From: Anderseniella sp963787895
Lineage (GTDB): Bacteria > Pseudomonadota > Alphaproteobacteria > Rhizobiales > Aestuariivirgaceae
Assembly (NCBI GenBank): GCA_963787895.1
Contig: CAWBEX010000001.1
Coordinates: forward strand, 558,001-622,000
DNA: 64,000 nt
Direction of reading: 5' to 3'
The position numbers and the translations under genes are program-made. Numbering within the stretch: position 1 is the stretch's first letter; each line of letters starts with the position of its first letter. This document shows positions 26,771 to 34,007 of the stretch, piece by piece. The notes beneath the pieces were generated by a model. It searched no databases. It was not told the DNA's origin and worked only from the letters and a program-made list of their open reading frames with translations.

Positions 26771-27493
26771 ATGACAGACCCGAACCCGGGCCTTCACGTT
26801 GGCATCATAATGGATGGAAATGGCCGCTGGGGCATCGCCCGCGGTTTGACCCGCACAGACGGTCACCGCTGCGGAGTACAGGCCGTGCGCCGCGCGGTTG
26901 CGGCTGCCCCTGCGCTGGGTATCGATACCCTCACCCTGTTCGCATTCTCATCAGACAACTGGAAACGCCCGAAGGCGGAAGTCGACGGCATGATGAAACT
27001 TATCGAATTTTATACCGAGCACCAGACGACCCCGTTTGTCGCTGCCGGCATCCGGTTGACTGTCATCGGGCGGCGTGACCGGTTGCCTGCATCCACCGTC
27101 GCAGCTATCGACAAGGTTGAGAAGGCAACTGCCGGCGGCAAACTGCTCAACGTGCGCATCGCCATAGACTATTCCGGCCGCGACAGCATTCTCACAGCCG
27201 CAAGAAATGGGGCGCGGGACGAGGCAGGTTTTGCTCAAGCCCTTGGATTTGGTTCCGGCTATCGTGATGTTGACCTTGTCATCCGCACATCAGGCGAGCA
27301 ACGCCTGTCCGGCTTCCTGCTGTGGGAGTGCGCCTATGCCGAGTTGCATTTTGAAGAAAAACTGTGGCCTGACTTTACTGGCGCAGACCTGGCAAGAGCC
27401 GTTGCTGCATTCACTTCCCGCAACCGCCGTTTCGGCGGCCTGCCGGAAGTGCCGGCACCTGCCCTGCACCACCGGCAATGCGCGACGGTCTAA
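26747..27493 (+). CDS. Polyprenyl diphosphate synthase (UppS-like cis-prenyltransferase)
   Basis: A 248-residue cis-prenyltransferase that elongates farnesyl diphosphate with isopentenyl diphosphate units. HVGIIMDGNGRWGIARGL has the catalytic Asp (residue 23), GHRCG the conserved His, FAFSSDNWKRP the substrate loop, and LVIRTSGEQRLSGFLLWE the C-terminal diphosphate-binding site; WPDF and RRFGG follow. Some positions differ from housekeeping UppS (DYSGR for NYGGR, TSGEQR for TGGEHR). It is not beside cdsA, dxr or frr, as housekeeping uppS usually is, so it is probably a regulated paralog. ATG 26747 has AAAGGA upstream; ATG 26771 is an alternative if transcription starts at the operator. Confidence 0.87.
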   Translation: MQSNLQCKMTDPNPGLHVGIIMDGNGRWGIARGLTRTDGHRCGVQAVRRAVAAAPALGIDTLTLFAFSSDNWKRPKAEVDGMMKLIEFYTEHQTTPFVAAGIRLTVIGRRDRLPASTVAAIDKVEKATAGGKLLNVRIAIDYSGRDSILTAARNGARDEAGFAQALGFGSGYRDVDLVIRTSGEQRLSGFLLWECAYAELHFEEKLWPDFTGADLARAVAAFTSRNRRFGGLPEVPAPALHHRQCATV

Positions 27494-27647
27494 AAAACAA
27501 TGATCGATACAGGTGTGCAGGCCATTCATGGTGGTGGGGATGCCTGCTACCACGTCGCCTGCTGACTCAATGCGGAAACTTCGCACGCAAGCGGAAAAGT
27601 GCTTGGTGCACCATCGAATCTCGCGCGTCAGGTGCTATATAACCTGC

Positions 27648-29951
27648 ATGAGTTCGCCCTCCATAACCGCGCGTGCGGCTGCCAATGCCGCGCCGCCCTA
27701 CCTGCGCCAGTTGAACCCGGAGCAGCGCGCCGCCGTGGAATCACTCGACGGGCCCTTGCTGGTGCTGGCAGGCGCAGGCACCGGCAAGACCCGGGTACTG
27801 ACTACACGGCTTGCCCATCTGCTCAACATGCGCAAGGCATGGCCCGGCGAAATCCTCGCTGTAACCTTCACCAACAAGGCAGCGCGTGAAATGAAGCACC
27901 GCATCGGCGGTCTCATCGGCGGCATGGTCGAGGGCATGACATGGCTGGGCACGTTTCACTCCATTGGCGTGAAGATCCTGCGCCGCCACGCCGAACTGGC
28001 AGGCCTCAAGTCCGACTTCTCAATCCTCGACACTGATGACCAGATCCGCCTGCTGAAACAACTCATCCAGGCCCGCGATATTGACGAAAAGCGCTGGCCT
28101 GCCCGCCAGCTTGCCGCCCACATTGACGGCTGGAAGAACCGCGGCCTCATCCCCTCGAAAGTACCGGCAGGCGAAGGCGCAGCTTATGGCAACGGAGTTG
28201 GCGCAAAAATCTATGCCGAGTATCAGGCGCGCCTGAAAGTCTTGAACGCGGTCGATTTTGGCGACCTGCTGCTGGAGACCTTGCGCCTGTTCCAGGAAAA
28301 CCCCGAAGTGCTGGCCGAATACCAGAAGCGCTTCAAATACATGCTGGTCGACGAATATCAGGACACCAACGTGGCGCAATATCTCTGGCTGCGTCTGCTG
28401 GCGCAAGGCCATAGAAACATCTGCTGCGTCGGCGATGACGACCAGTCGATCTATGGCTGGCGCGGCGCCGAGGTCGACAACATCCTGCGTTTCGAAAAGG
28501 ATTTTCCGGGCAGCAAGGTCGTTCGCCTTGAAAGCAACTACCGCTCCACGCCGCACATTCTGGGCGCAGCATCCGGGCTGATTACCCACAATGAAGGCCG
28601 CCTTGGCAAAACCTTGCGCACCGACCAGAACGACGGCGAAAAGGTCATTGTGCGCGGCCACTGGGACGGCGACGAGGAAGCCCGCGCCATTGGCGAGGAC
28701 ATTGAGCAGGTGCAGCGTGCCGGCACCTCGCTGGAGGAAGTCGCCATCCTCGTGCGTGCCTCGTTCCAGATGCGCGCCTTTGAAGACCGCTTCATCACCC
28801 TGGGGCTGCCCTATCGCGTAGTTGGCGGCCCGCGCTTTTATGAACGCGCCGAGGTCCGAGACGCCCTCGCCTACCTGAAAGTCACCATGTCGCCCGACAA
28901 TGACCTGGCCCTGGAGCGCATCATTAACACGCCCAAGCGCGGCATCGGCGACAACTCGGTGCAGAAAATCCATGCCGTGGCCCGCGCCTCAGGCATTTCG
29001 CTGTACCGTGCCGCACAGGACATCGTCACCACCGAAGAGCTGCCCGCCAAGGCGCGCAAGTCGCTCACCGACCTTCTGGCCCAGTTTGCCCGCTGGCGCG
29101 CGCAGGTCTCGTCCATGTCGCACACCGAGGTAGCCGAAATCATTCTGGACGAGTCCGGCTACACGGAAATGCACCAGCTGGACAAGGATCCGAAAGCCCC
29201 GTCGCGGTTGGAAAACCTGAAAGAGCTTGTGCGCTCGATGAACGAGTTCGAAACCATGGAAGGCTTTCTCGAACACATCGCGCTGGTCATGGATGTCGAG
29301 CAGGCTGGCGAGCATGAAGCCAAGGCCTCGATCATGACGCTGCACGCCGCCAAGGGGCTGGAGTTTGACGTGGTGTTCCTGCCCGGCTGGGAGGAAGGCC
29401 TGTTCCCGCATCAACGCTCACTGGACGAAAGCGGCAAGGCCGGACTGGAGGAAGAGCGCCGCCTGGCGTACGTGGGCATCACCCGTGCACGCAAGCGCGC
29501 CACCATCTCCTTTGCCCAGAACCGCCGCGTCCACGCCATGTGGCAGACCGCCCTGCCCTCGCGCTTTGTCGATGAACTGCCCGCCGAACACGTCGAGGTT
29601 GACACCATGTCGTCGTCCTATGGCGGTTACAATCTGGGCGGCGCCGACAGCTTTGGCGGGTCGCGCTTTGACGATGTGAAACCGTTCAATTCCGGCTACG
29701 ACACGCCCGGCTGGAAGCGCGCCCAGCAGCGCCACGCGACCGGTGACGCCATGCGTTCAACGCCGCGCATTGTTGAAGGCTCCCTGACCGCATCGGATGC
29801 AGGCGACACATCGTTCCAGACAGGCGACCGCATCCGGCACCAGAAATTCGGCCCCGGCACGGTGACCCACGTTGACGGCAACAAACTGTCGATCAGCTTC
29901 GACACCGCAGGGGATAAACGCGTGTTGGATAGTTTTGTAACGAGGGGGTGA
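27648..29951 (+). CDS. uvrD: UvrD/PcrA-type DNA helicase
   Basis: A 767-residue superfamily 1A 3'–5' helicase for nucleotide excision and mismatch repair. Motifs in order: Q-motif region LNPEQRAAVESLDGP, Walker A GAGTGKT (residues ~42–48), FTNKAAREMKHR, Walker B VDEYQDTN, DDDQSIYGWRGA, LESNYRST, the IMTLHAAKGLEFDVVFLPG block, and EERRLAYVGITRAR. The C-terminus ends in the β-barrel-like QTGDRIRHQKFGPGTV module seen in UvrD/PcrA. The start is the ATG at MSSPSITARA; upstream in-frame sequence is not helicase-like. Confidence 0.95.
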   Translation: MSSPSITARAAANAAPPYLRQLNPEQRAAVESLDGPLLVLAGAGTGKTRVLTTRLAHLLNMRKAWPGEILAVTFTNKAAREMKHRIGGLIGGMVEGMTWLGTFHSIGVKILRRHAELAGLKSDFSILDTDDQIRLLKQLIQARDIDEKRWPARQLAAHIDGWKNRGLIPSKVPAGEGAAYGNGVGAKIYAEYQARLKVLNAVDFGDLLLETLRLFQENPEVLAEYQKRFKYMLVDEYQDTNVAQYLWLRLLAQGHRNICCVGDDDQSIYGWRGAEVDNILRFEKDFPGSKVVRLESNYRSTPHILGAASGLITHNEGRLGKTLRTDQNDGEKVIVRGHWDGDEEARAIGEDIEQVQRAGTSLEEVAILVRASFQMRAFEDRFITLGLPYRVVGGPRFYERAEVRDALAYLKVTMSPDNDLALERIINTPKRGIGDNSVQKIHAVARASGISLYRAAQDIVTTEELPAKARKSLTDLLAQFARWRAQVSSMSHTEVAEIILDESGYTEMHQLDKDPKAPSRLENLKELVRSMNEFETMEGFLEHIALVMDVEQAGEHEAKASIMTLHAAKGLEFDVVFLPGWEEGLFPHQRSLDESGKAGLEEERRLAYVGITRARKRATISFAQNRRVHAMWQTALPSRFVDELPAEHVEVDTMSSSYGGYNLGGADSFGGSRFDDVKPFNSGYDTPGWKRAQQRHATGDAMRSTPRIVEGSLTASDAGDTSFQTGDRIRHQKFGPGTVTHVDGNKLSISFDTAGDKRVLDSFVTRG

Positions 29952-29956
29952 GTACT

Positions 29957-30865
29957 TTACACCTCTTTAAGTTCAGAGATGTCTTCGCCGTCCAACACCA
30001 CAAACTCACGAGGCCAACCCATCCATTTCTGCTGCAACTGTGTACTTGCAAGCGGATTGTGGAAATACACCAGCCCCTCTGCGCTGTGGGTGAAGTTCCC
30101 GATGAGATCAGTACACCAGATCAAACCAGCGATCTGCGAAAAGTGTGGATGTTGAAATGCAGTGCGAGGTACGGCCGACTTGCCAACACGGTCAATTTTT
30201 TCGCTGAAATGAAATCCGCCATCTACAACCTCCATGGTCTCGCGATCAAACGTAATATATTCATCGCCTAGCGGAAACAGCACAGACGCGGGCAGTGGCA
30301 GCCGACCAGTCCGGCACCGTAGACCCAACCTACACCCAGAAACAGCAATTATTTTAACGTCCTCATCACTTACCAAACCGTCTTTAGTGTACCTCTCGAA
30401 TGCATCTCGCTTTGAAGTAATTGCTCCAGATACTCGCAACTGAAGTTGCCGCTTCGGCACTGTCTCAGCCTTTCCACCTTGGCTGAGGGGAACGATTTTT
30501 GGCACTCTATCGGGATTTGAAAGCGCCCCTTCATCAGGGGCTACAGCCTCAATCCAGATAACCTTGTCTTTGTCCAGGACACAGATGTCCGGGCCATACC
30601 CTTCCTTGCCGCCGGGATGTTTATCTCTCGGCAGCAGTTTCTTACCTGCGCTAAGCAAATTGACAGCAAGATACATCTCCCAATAACGCCCATCTGGATC
30701 TCGAGCGAAGTACTCCTTGAACCGCGCGTCTGCGTACGGTTGATACTGCTTCCACATTTCGTCCAAAGCACACACGATCTCACGCGCAATAGGAACATTC
30801 GAGTCGCGCATGTTCTGGTACCCCTGATCTGCATCCGCGCTGTGAATGTCGAATAACGTGCTCAC
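29957..30865 (-). CDS. Orphan protein with PD-(D/E)XK-like motif, unknown
   Basis: A 302-residue soluble protein with no family I can name. Residues ~60–110 read YWEMYLAVNLL, then GPDICVLDKDKVIWIEAVAP, resembling a restriction-endonuclease-like core (E…GPDI…IEA) with Ala where Lys often stands. The rest has no clear motif. Start is GTG, with GAGGG seven bases before it, and overlaps the stop of a decayed VapC gene. The coding DNA looks more AT-rich than its neighbours, fitting acquisition by transfer. It is convergent with uvrD and alone in its unit. Confidence 0.7.
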   Translation of the reverse strand: MSTLFDIHSADADQGYQNMRDSNVPIAREIVCALDEMWKQYQPYADARFKEYFARDPDGRYWEMYLAVNLLSAGKKLLPRDKHPGGKEGYGPDICVLDKDKVIWIEAVAPDEGALSNPDRVPKIVPLSQGGKAETVPKRQLQLRVSGAITSKRDAFERYTKDGLVSDEDVKIIAVSGCRLGLRCRTGRLPLPASVLFPLGDEYITFDRETMEVVDGGFHFSEKIDRVGKSAVPRTAFQHPHFSQIAGLIWCTDLIGNFTHSAEGLVYFHNPLASTQLQQKWMGWPREFVVLDGEDISELKEV

Positions 30866-30969
30866 CCCACAACCCTCAACCCCAGCGGTTCCATCACATC
30901 GAAGTCCCGGTCAGCGTGTAACAGCGCCACGACAGTCTCGATGCATCAAGTGGCAATCAGCACGTCCAC
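30862..30969 (-). pseudogene. VapC-type PIN-domain toxin remnant
   Basis: Read on the minus strand, the frame encodes VDVLIAT, a stop, then CIETVVALLHADRDFDVMEP and LGLRVVG before TGA. The DVLIA…CIE…LLHADRDFD…LGLRVV order is the C-terminal third of VapC PIN-domain toxins, including the conserved acidic residues. An in-frame TGA after IAT, and another just upstream, make it non-functional. No N-terminal part and no vapB antitoxin remain. Confidence 0.65.
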
Positions 30970-31010
30970 CCATCCTCACCCCAACGCAAACTCGGGCCCA
31001 ATAGCCGCCG

Positions 31011-31688
31011 TCAATTTGCCCGGACACAACAGTAGATGCCAGCTCTCACAAGCTGCCACCCCCTACTCCACCTTGGGAAACTCAAACTCCGGTGCCGGTT
31101 CCAGCACCTGAATGCAAGGCTTTCAGCGCCGCCACCGTACGAGCGGGTTTCCGTCTTGGTGATCCAGCCTGTTGCGGCGTTCACCCAGTACTTGTGATAG
31201 ACCTTGGCGCCCTGCATCAGTGACGAGACGTATTCACCCTCAACGACTTCATGCGCCGCGTCATCCAGCGTCTCTTGCCCGCAAATGGTACTGGCCGCGC
31301 TCGCTGAATCCTCCGCCAGCTTGGCTTTGGTTGCCGCCGGGTCACTGGCGGCATCCAGTTCACGGCCGAACTTCCAGCTCTTGCCGCCATCGGTCGAGGT
31401 GTACATCTTGCGGTTCCGGAACAGCACCCACATGTCGCCCATGTTCTTCAGCGGCTGCATCAGTCCGTCGCCAGTACCCGGCCCCGTGGAGTAGAAGTAA
31501 TTCTCGGTGGTGTTGCCCGCATAGGTCTGCGTGACATGAATACGCACCGGCTCCTTGGACGCATTGCCGCCCACCAGCAGTTCCCTGAACCGCTCCAGGC
31601 ATGCCGCATCATCGGCGTGTGCTGTGCCAGCCATAGCCGAACACAAAACAGCACCCGTACCAAGAACACTGACAACAAAGGTCTTCAT
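31011..31688 (-). CDS. Secreted protein, unknown; C-terminus probably frameshifted
   Basis: A 225-residue protein with a clear signal peptide (KTFVVSVLGTGAVLCSAMAG, ending AHA) from an ATG preceded by GGGAAGG. The mature part has RIHVTQTYAGNTTENYFYST and KMYTSTDGGKSWKFGREL, suggesting a β-rich periplasmic protein; I know no named family. After TETRSYGGGAES the reading becomes Arg/Trp/Cys-rich. One additional C near 31117 would restore CIQVLEPAPEFEFPKVE and a stop at 31063–31065, a far more natural end. The present tail then runs on toward the VapC scar. Confidence 0.65.
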   Translation of the reverse strand: MKTFVVSVLGTGAVLCSAMAGTAHADDAACLERFRELLVGGNASKEPVRIHVTQTYAGNTTENYFYSTGPGTGDGLMQPLKNMGDMWVLFRNRKMYTSTDGGKSWKFGRELDAASDPAATKAKLAEDSASAASTICGQETLDDAAHEVVEGEYVSSLMQGAKVYHKYWVNAATGWITKTETRSYGGGAESLAFRCWNRHRSLSFPRWSRGWQLVRAGIYCCVRAN

Positions 31689-31763
31689 CTGGAGAGCCTT
31701 CCCTGCTTGCCGTTTTAAACCTTGATGTTGCCAGTCAAGCGCAGCAATGGAAAGATGAGACAA

Positions 31764-32162
31764 TCAATCATCCCGCGTTGCCTTGATCACGGCTGCGGCT
31801 GTTGCCTGTTGCAGCTCGAGATAATCGGCATACTGCTCCTTCGACAAGATCCGCTTCATCTGCTTCTTCTCCCACGCCTCAACAGACTGGAGTTCGTTGG
31901 ACGCAGCGCGCAACTTGTCAAAATCGGGCTTGGCTTTGGGGTCAATGCTGTATTTGGTGAACACCTTCATGATCGCCACTTCAGACTTGTCCAGCACCTG
32001 TTTCACAGCGGGCAGTTGCTTGCTGGAGAAACTCAGTTTGGACAAAACATGCGGATCATAGATCGTGCCGTCCGTACCACCGGCAAATGCAGCCGTGGCC
32101 AGGCTGGCGCCAATGAGGCCTGCGGCAATATTCGCGAACACATACTTCTTTACTGCCTTCAC
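31764..32162 (-). CDS. Small periplasmic helical protein, Spy/CpxP-like in appearance
   Basis: A 132-residue protein starting at GTG with GGGAG seven bases upstream. Residues ~8–27 (FANIAAGLIGASLATAAFAG) are a signal peptide. The mature chain is almost all helix, with LSFSSKQLPAVKQVLDKSEV and, near the end, KKQMKRILSKEQYADYLELQ. The 'ILSKEQ' pattern with spaced helices recalls the LTxxQ motif of Spy/CpxP stress chaperones, but the similarity is weak. A longer in-frame extension to 32222 lacks a ribosome binding site. Confidence 0.65.
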   Translation of the reverse strand: MKAVKKYVFANIAAGLIGASLATAAFAGGTDGTIYDPHVLSKLSFSSKQLPAVKQVLDKSEVAIMKVFTKYSIDPKAKPDFDKLRAASNELQSVEAWEKKQMKRILSKEQYADYLELQQATAAAVIKATRDD

Positions 32163-32400
32163 AGCTATCTCCCTGCTGTTTGTCTTATGCCCCAATACGG
32201 CTGATTCCTGCCAGTTGTTCAAGGCGATTTGGCGGCAAGTTCACCAAAACCATAAATCGGTGGTCAAATGCCGCGAGGTTACCGGCATTTCGCGGGCAGC
32301 TTGTGCAAACATTGCTCGACCCGGAAGCCGCTTGAGGCTAAACCGGACCCAGGTTGCCCATGCCGGGCATTCCGGACAACAGCAACCTCCCGGATCTTGA

Positions 32401-33279
32401 ATGTCAGGCCAGTTTCAACTCACCAGCAAATCCCTGCCCAGAACCGTTGCCGACAGGCTCAGCGACGCGCTGGACGCATGTCCCTGGCCTGAAGCCCTGT
32501 CTGTCAGCATGATAGAAACCGACGAAGCCCGTGATTTGTGGCGCGTTGAGGCAATCTATGCAGACGACCCCGACACCAGCCTGCTGGAAGCCGCCGCGGT
32601 TCGGGCTGGCATCAAGGCACCGGGCCTGAGTATCGCACAGGTGCCAGACACCGATTGGGTCCGCCAAAGCCTGGAGGGGCTGGCCCCTGTCAGGGCTGGA
32701 AGGCTGGTCGTACATGGCCGCCATGACAGGCACGTGCGCAGCCCAGGCACGACAGCAATCGAGATTGATGCCGGTCTGGCCTTCGGCACCGGCCATCACG
32801 ACACGACCTTGGGCTGCCTGGAAGCAGCGCAGTCAGTGCTGCGCTATTTCAAACCGCTCAACTGTCTGGATGTAGGTTGCGGCACGGGCGTGCTGGCCAT
32901 TGCTGCAGCCAAACTCGCTCGCATCCCGGTTTTGGCCAGCGACATTGACCCCGAGGCCGTCGCAGTTGCGCAAACCAATATTGAACTCAATGGCGTTGCC
33001 CCGCTCGTCAAATGCATGACAGCCACCGGCGTCCAGCACCGGGAAATTACTGCAGCAGCACCTTACGATTTGATTTTCGCCAACATACTCGCCCGGCCGC
33101 TGGTCTCGCTCGCCCCTGCCCTGACCCGCATTCTCAGCCGCCGCGGACGGCTGATCCTCGCAGGGCTGACAAACAATCAGGTTGCCATGGTACGTGCAGC
33201 TTATTCTGCACAGGGAGTGTTTATAGTGTCAGCCATGTCAAACAATGGCTGGGCTGTACTCACGCTTGGCAGGCAATAA
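32401..33279 (+). CDS. prmA: Ribosomal protein L11 methyltransferase
   Basis: A 292-residue SAM-dependent enzyme that trimethylates L11. AIEIDAGLAFGTGHHDTTLGC links the N-terminal L11-binding domain to the catalytic domain; LDVGCGTGVLAIAAAKL is SAM motif I, VLASDIDPEAVAVAQTNIELN follows, and FANILARPL is the diagnostic PrmA motif IV. Length and order are normal. It stands alone and is convergent with the DUF1127 gene, sharing the hairpin at its end. Confidence 0.95.
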   Translation: MSGQFQLTSKSLPRTVADRLSDALDACPWPEALSVSMIETDEARDLWRVEAIYADDPDTSLLEAAAVRAGIKAPGLSIAQVPDTDWVRQSLEGLAPVRAGRLVVHGRHDRHVRSPGTTAIEIDAGLAFGTGHHDTTLGCLEAAQSVLRYFKPLNCLDVGCGTGVLAIAAAKLARIPVLASDIDPEAVAVAQTNIELNGVAPLVKCMTATGVQHREITAAAPYDLIFANILARPLVSLAPALTRILSRRGRLILAGLTNNQVAMVRAAYSAQGVFIVSAMSNNGWAVLTLGRQ

Positions 33280-33308
33280 AAATGGGGGCGGCTTTTGGCC
33301 ACCCCCAT
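33276..33308 (-). terminator. Terminator between prmA and the DUF1127 gene
   Basis: AATGGGGG and CCCCCATT pair with an inner GGC/GCC extension around TTTT. On the minus strand the stem is followed by TTTTTATT, terminating the DUF1127 gene; the hairpin may also stop plus-strand prmA transcription, though no T tract follows on that side. Confidence 0.75.
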
Positions 33309-33341
33309 TGCATTGTAACAGCATCTGTCTGCAGGCAGATA

Positions 33342-33551
33342 TTAGCGAGCCCAGATATGAGCGCGAATGTCTGCACGGGTCATGCCGATATCTTCCAGCA
33401 TGCGATCGTCAAGCGCTTCAAGGCGGCGCTGTGCGGCACGGCGGCGGAAGTAATCCTTCATACCGAACGTTACCTTTGACATTGCATTGACCAGGTCAAA
33501 CTTGACACCATCGCGCATTTCAACAGCGCGTTCAGCAACAACAACTACCAT
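33342..33551 (-). CDS. DUF1127 (YjiS-like) small protein
   Basis: A 69-residue protein beginning at an ATG with AGGAG seven bases upstream. The C-terminal part RRAAQRRLEALDDRMLEDIG followed by MTRADIRAHIWAR is the DUF1127 signature, an Arg-rich helical motif that in some alphaproteobacterial members binds RNA and is linked to stress, phosphate or carbon responses. Here the role is undetermined. It is a single-gene unit with its own terminator and a long AT-rich upstream region. Confidence 0.85.
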   Translation of the reverse strand: MVVVVAERAVEMRDGVKFDLVNAMSKVTFGMKDYFRRRAAQRRLEALDDRMLEDIGMTRADIRAHIWAR

Positions 33552-34007
33552 TTTATTTCTCCTAAGTTCCAATTTCCCGCAGCAGCGTTCAATCCACCAT
33601 GAAGCTTGCTGTGAAAGGTTAGCGACACTCGGCTTTATTGCGCCGCACAAATCATGTGATGCATATATGGTGAAACGCCCTTCACAGACCACTCACGAAA
33701 TCAAAATTCAGCTATGCATTGCGTGCATGACCCGATAAACGGTTTGTTCATAACCATAAAAATTTATAAATTTAGTATTTAATATCATATAGATAACAAG
33801 AATTCCATTCGGCACAATGACGCGCGTGCGCCATCTTCCCTGCCGCTGCCGTGAACAAACTGCGACATAATGTGCATTGCAACATAGCGGCGGCGGATTC
33901 CAGCCGCATTGCGGCCTCATATTTTGCATTGCACAATCGATTTGGGCGCCTCGGCCCAGATAGGGAATCAGATTGCCGTTTGTGGCAATTGGCATTAGGT
34001 TTGCTGC
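33552..34007 (+). other. AT-rich intergenic region between the divergent DUF1127 and pepP genes
   Basis: No convincing gene is seen in these 456 bases on either strand. The region holds the promoters for the two divergent genes. A very AT-rich core (about 33745–33800) contains the perfect 14-bp palindrome AAATTTATAAATTT (33760–33773). A bending site, UP element or nucleoid-protein site is possible, but no promoter boxes could be assigned with confidence. Confidence 0.5.

Noticed and set aside
27515..27548. GCAGGC…GCCTGC hairpin after the prenyltransferase gene as a terminator
   Set aside because: The loop is long and no T tract follows, so termination is not supported.
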